Source: JAZGDL01 sp036477795 (GTDB lineage: Bacteria; Planctomycetota; Phycisphaerae; UBA1845). Taken from it: a stretch of DNA of 24,603 bases. The notes under the pieces are model-generated. The model saw only the letters and a list, made by a program, of their open reading frames with translations. It was not told the DNA's origin and made no database searches. The position numbers and the translations under genes were made by a program. The stretch is from NCBI GenBank assembly GCA_036477795.1, contig JAZGDL010000028.1, positions 1 to 24,603 of the forward strand. Reading direction: 5' to 3'. How positions within the stretch are numbered: position 1 is the stretch's first letter; every line of letters starts with the position of its first letter. Shown here piece by piece: positions 23,111 through 24,603 of the stretch.

Positions 23111-24528
23111 ACCAACACCAAGTCATCTACACCATCGAATCACGCCCCCCATTCGGGCGGGCGCTGGTCCTGGCTTTGCAACATGTGCTGACCATGTTCG
23201 GCGCCACCGTTTCCGTACCACTCCTGCTGGGCCCGCAGATGGGAATGGACCAGACGCAGATCGCCGTCCTCATCAGCTCGGTGATGGTCTGCTCCGGTCT
23301 GGCCACGCTGTTGCAGACCACGTTCGGATCGCGGCTGCCCATCGTCCAAGGCGTCTCGTTTTCCTTCTTGGCTGCGTTTCTCGCCATCATCGCCTATGGC
23401 AACGAAAACGGCCTGACCGGACCGCAGATGATGCAGCTTATCGCCGGATCCATCATCGTGGGGTCGGTCATCGAGGCGTTCATCGGTTTCAGCGGCCTGA
23501 TCGGCTGGATCCGCCGGGCCCTCTCCCCCGTGGTCATAGGCCCGGTCATCATGCTCATCGGCCTGGCCCTCTTCCAACACGGCGCCCCCAAAGCCGGTAC
23601 GCACTGGCCTACGTCAGGCCTCACCATCCTGCTGGTCATCGTTTTCTCACTGGTACTCTCTCGAAAGTCCCGCTTCTTCAGGATCTTCCCCATCCTCAGC
23701 GCCATCGTCATCGTGTGCACATTATGCGCTATTCTTTCAGCCGCCGGTGTTTTCGCCGAAGGCCATCCCGCTCACATGAGCATGACCGCAGCCAGGAACT
23801 CCGCCTGGCTGCGCATAAGCCCCAAGGAGGTTTTTCTGCCCTGGGGCTGGCCGCAATTTCAAATGGGGTTCATCGTAGCCGTTCTGGCCGGCTTCGCCGC
23901 ATCCATGATCGAATCAGTCGGCGACTACCACGCCTGCTCCTACATGGCCGGCGGCGGCGATCCGACGCCCAAACAGCTCTCTCGCGGCATCGGCTGCGAA
24001 GGTCTGGGCTGCCTGCTCACCGGACTGCTGGGCGGCTTCAGCTCGACGTCCTACTCCGAAAACATCGGCCTGATCGGGCTGACCCGCGTCGGATCACGCT
24101 ACGTCGTTCAAATCGGCGGCGTCATCCTCGTTCTGCTCGGCATATTCGCCAAGTTCGGAGCATTCGCCGCAGCCATACCCGGTCCGGTGGTCGGCGGCTT
24201 GTACTGCGCCCTGTTCGGCCTCATCGCCGCCGTGGGCATCCAGCAACTGGCCAAAGCCGACCTCTCCAGCGATCGCAACCTCTTCATCGCCGGCTTCAGC
24301 CTGTTCATGGGCCTCTCCGTGCCCGCTTACTTTGAAGGCAACGTGACGATATACTCGCCGGGCGCCGCTGAGCTTCTCGCCGGCGTACCTGATTCAGTAC
24401 GTAACGTCATCGAATCAGTAGGTAAGACTGGAATGGCCGTAGCTGCGATCATTGGAATCATCCTGGACAACGTCATTCCCGGCACGCCGCAGGAACGCGG
24501 ATTCACCGAGGCCGCAAAGGAGTCCTGA
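23107..24528 (+). CDS. NCS2/NAT-family nucleobase permease (uracil/xanthine type)
   Basis: This family imports uracil, xanthine, urate or other nucleobases, usually with protons. The 473-residue product has about 12-14 hydrophobic helices. The QH pair in TM1 (LALQHVLTMFGATVSVPLLL), the acidic TM8 segment (FAASMIESVGDYHA) and the NAT signature ENIGLIGLTRVGSR (TM10 region) are all present. The signature form with TRVGSR resembles xanthine/urate and eukaryotic NAT members more than classic UraA, so purine import is a real possibility. The start is GTG at 23107, overlapping the PIN-like gene's stop. The next gene begins one base after its stop with AAAGGAG inside the permease's last codons, so the operon continues past the window. 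Confidence 0.92.
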   Translation: MNQHQVIYTIESRPPFGRALVLALQHVLTMFGATVSVPLLLGPQMGMDQTQIAVLISSVMVCSGLATLLQTTFGSRLPIVQGVSFSFLAAFLAIIAYGNENGLTGPQMMQLIAGSIIVGSVIEAFIGFSGLIGWIRRALSPVVIGPVIMLIGLALFQHGAPKAGTHWPTSGLTILLVIVFSLVLSRKSRFFRIFPILSAIVIVCTLCAILSAAGVFAEGHPAHMSMTAARNSAWLRISPKEVFLPWGWPQFQMGFIVAVLAGFAASMIESVGDYHACSYMAGGGDPTPKQLSRGIGCEGLGCLLTGLLGGFSSTSYSENIGLIGLTRVGSRYVVQIGGVILVLLGIFAKFGAFAAAIPGPVVGGLYCALFGLIAAVGIQQLAKADLSSDRNLFIAGFSLFMGLSVPAYFEGNVTIYSPGAAELLAGVPDSVRNVIESVGKTGMAVAAIIGIILDNVIPGTPQERGFTEAAKES

Positions 24529-24529
24529 C

Positions 24530-24603
24530 ATGCCCGACACCACTAACCATACACAAACACGCATCCCTCTGCCTATCAGCCCGCACCAGCCGGCGCCTTA
24601 CCA
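24530..24603 (+). CDS. N-terminal start of the next operon gene, identity unknown
   Basis: The ATG at 24530 has AAAGGAG (24516-24522) 7 bases upstream and follows the permease stop by one base. Only 24 codons are visible, starting MPDTTNHTQTRIPLPISP and continuing proline-rich to the window edge. A pyrimidine catabolic enzyme such as dihydropyrimidine dehydrogenase or dihydropyrimidinase would fit the operon, but the visible residues neither support nor exclude this. Confidence 0.7.
   Translation, partial: MPDTTNHTQTRIPLPISPHQPAPY

Overview
The window reads as a chromosome piece from a GC-rich bacterium, most likely a member of the Planctomycetota (Phycisphaerae-like). This is an inference. 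It rests on the many dispersed palindromic repeat families between genes, the secreted TPR/DUF3857/transglutaminase giant, the secreted toroid-repeat protein, and loose gene packing with GTG and TTG starts. No rRNA, tRNA or CRISPR array was seen.

Layout. Positions 1-2069 (minus) hold the N-terminal 60% of the transcription-repair coupling factor Mfd. Positions 2341-4155 (plus) encode an exported protein of unknown function. Positions 4333-7141 (minus) carry three genes: a toroid-repeat secreted protein, a small membrane protein and an M42 aminopeptidase. Positions 7343-12199 (plus) carry an LpxL/HtrB-like acyltransferase and a 1271-residue TPR-DUF3857-transglutaminase protein.

The right half is metabolic. 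A minus-strand pair (threonine-synthase-like PLP enzyme, then an ATCase-fold carbamoyltransferase) diverges from a carbamate kinase. An OPA-type transporter and a REP-associated tyrosine transposase flanked by its own REP palindromes follow. Next come a cytosine deaminase and a methylmalonate/malonate-semialdehyde dehydrogenase (both minus). Last is a plus-strand operon: beta-ureidopropionase, a 101-residue unknown protein, a PIN-like protein, an NCS2 nucleobase permease, and one more gene cut by the window edge.

How they fit together. Permease, cytosine deaminase, beta-ureidopropionase and semialdehyde dehydrogenase match steps of reductive pyrimidine breakdown: cytosine to uracil, N-carbamoyl-beta-alanine to beta-alanine, malonate semialdehyde to acetyl-CoA. 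The dihydropyrimidine dehydrogenase and dihydropyrimidinase are not in the window and may lie past the right edge. The carbamoyltransferase keeps the carbamoyl-phosphate site but appears to have lost the aspartate-site residues. Together with a carbamate kinase and a fold-II PLP enzyme, it resembles the YgeW-YgeX-YqeA logic of anaerobic purine breakdown in E. coli and gut bacteria. I propose that this trio is catabolic, making carbamoyl phosphate and then ATP from a ureido compound, rather than a pyrimidine or threonine biosynthesis set. That is the most interesting hypothesis here.

At least eight unrelated palindromic repeat families fill the intergenic spaces. One has overwritten the 3' end of the PLP-enzyme gene. 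Another shows paired base changes that preserve a hairpin.
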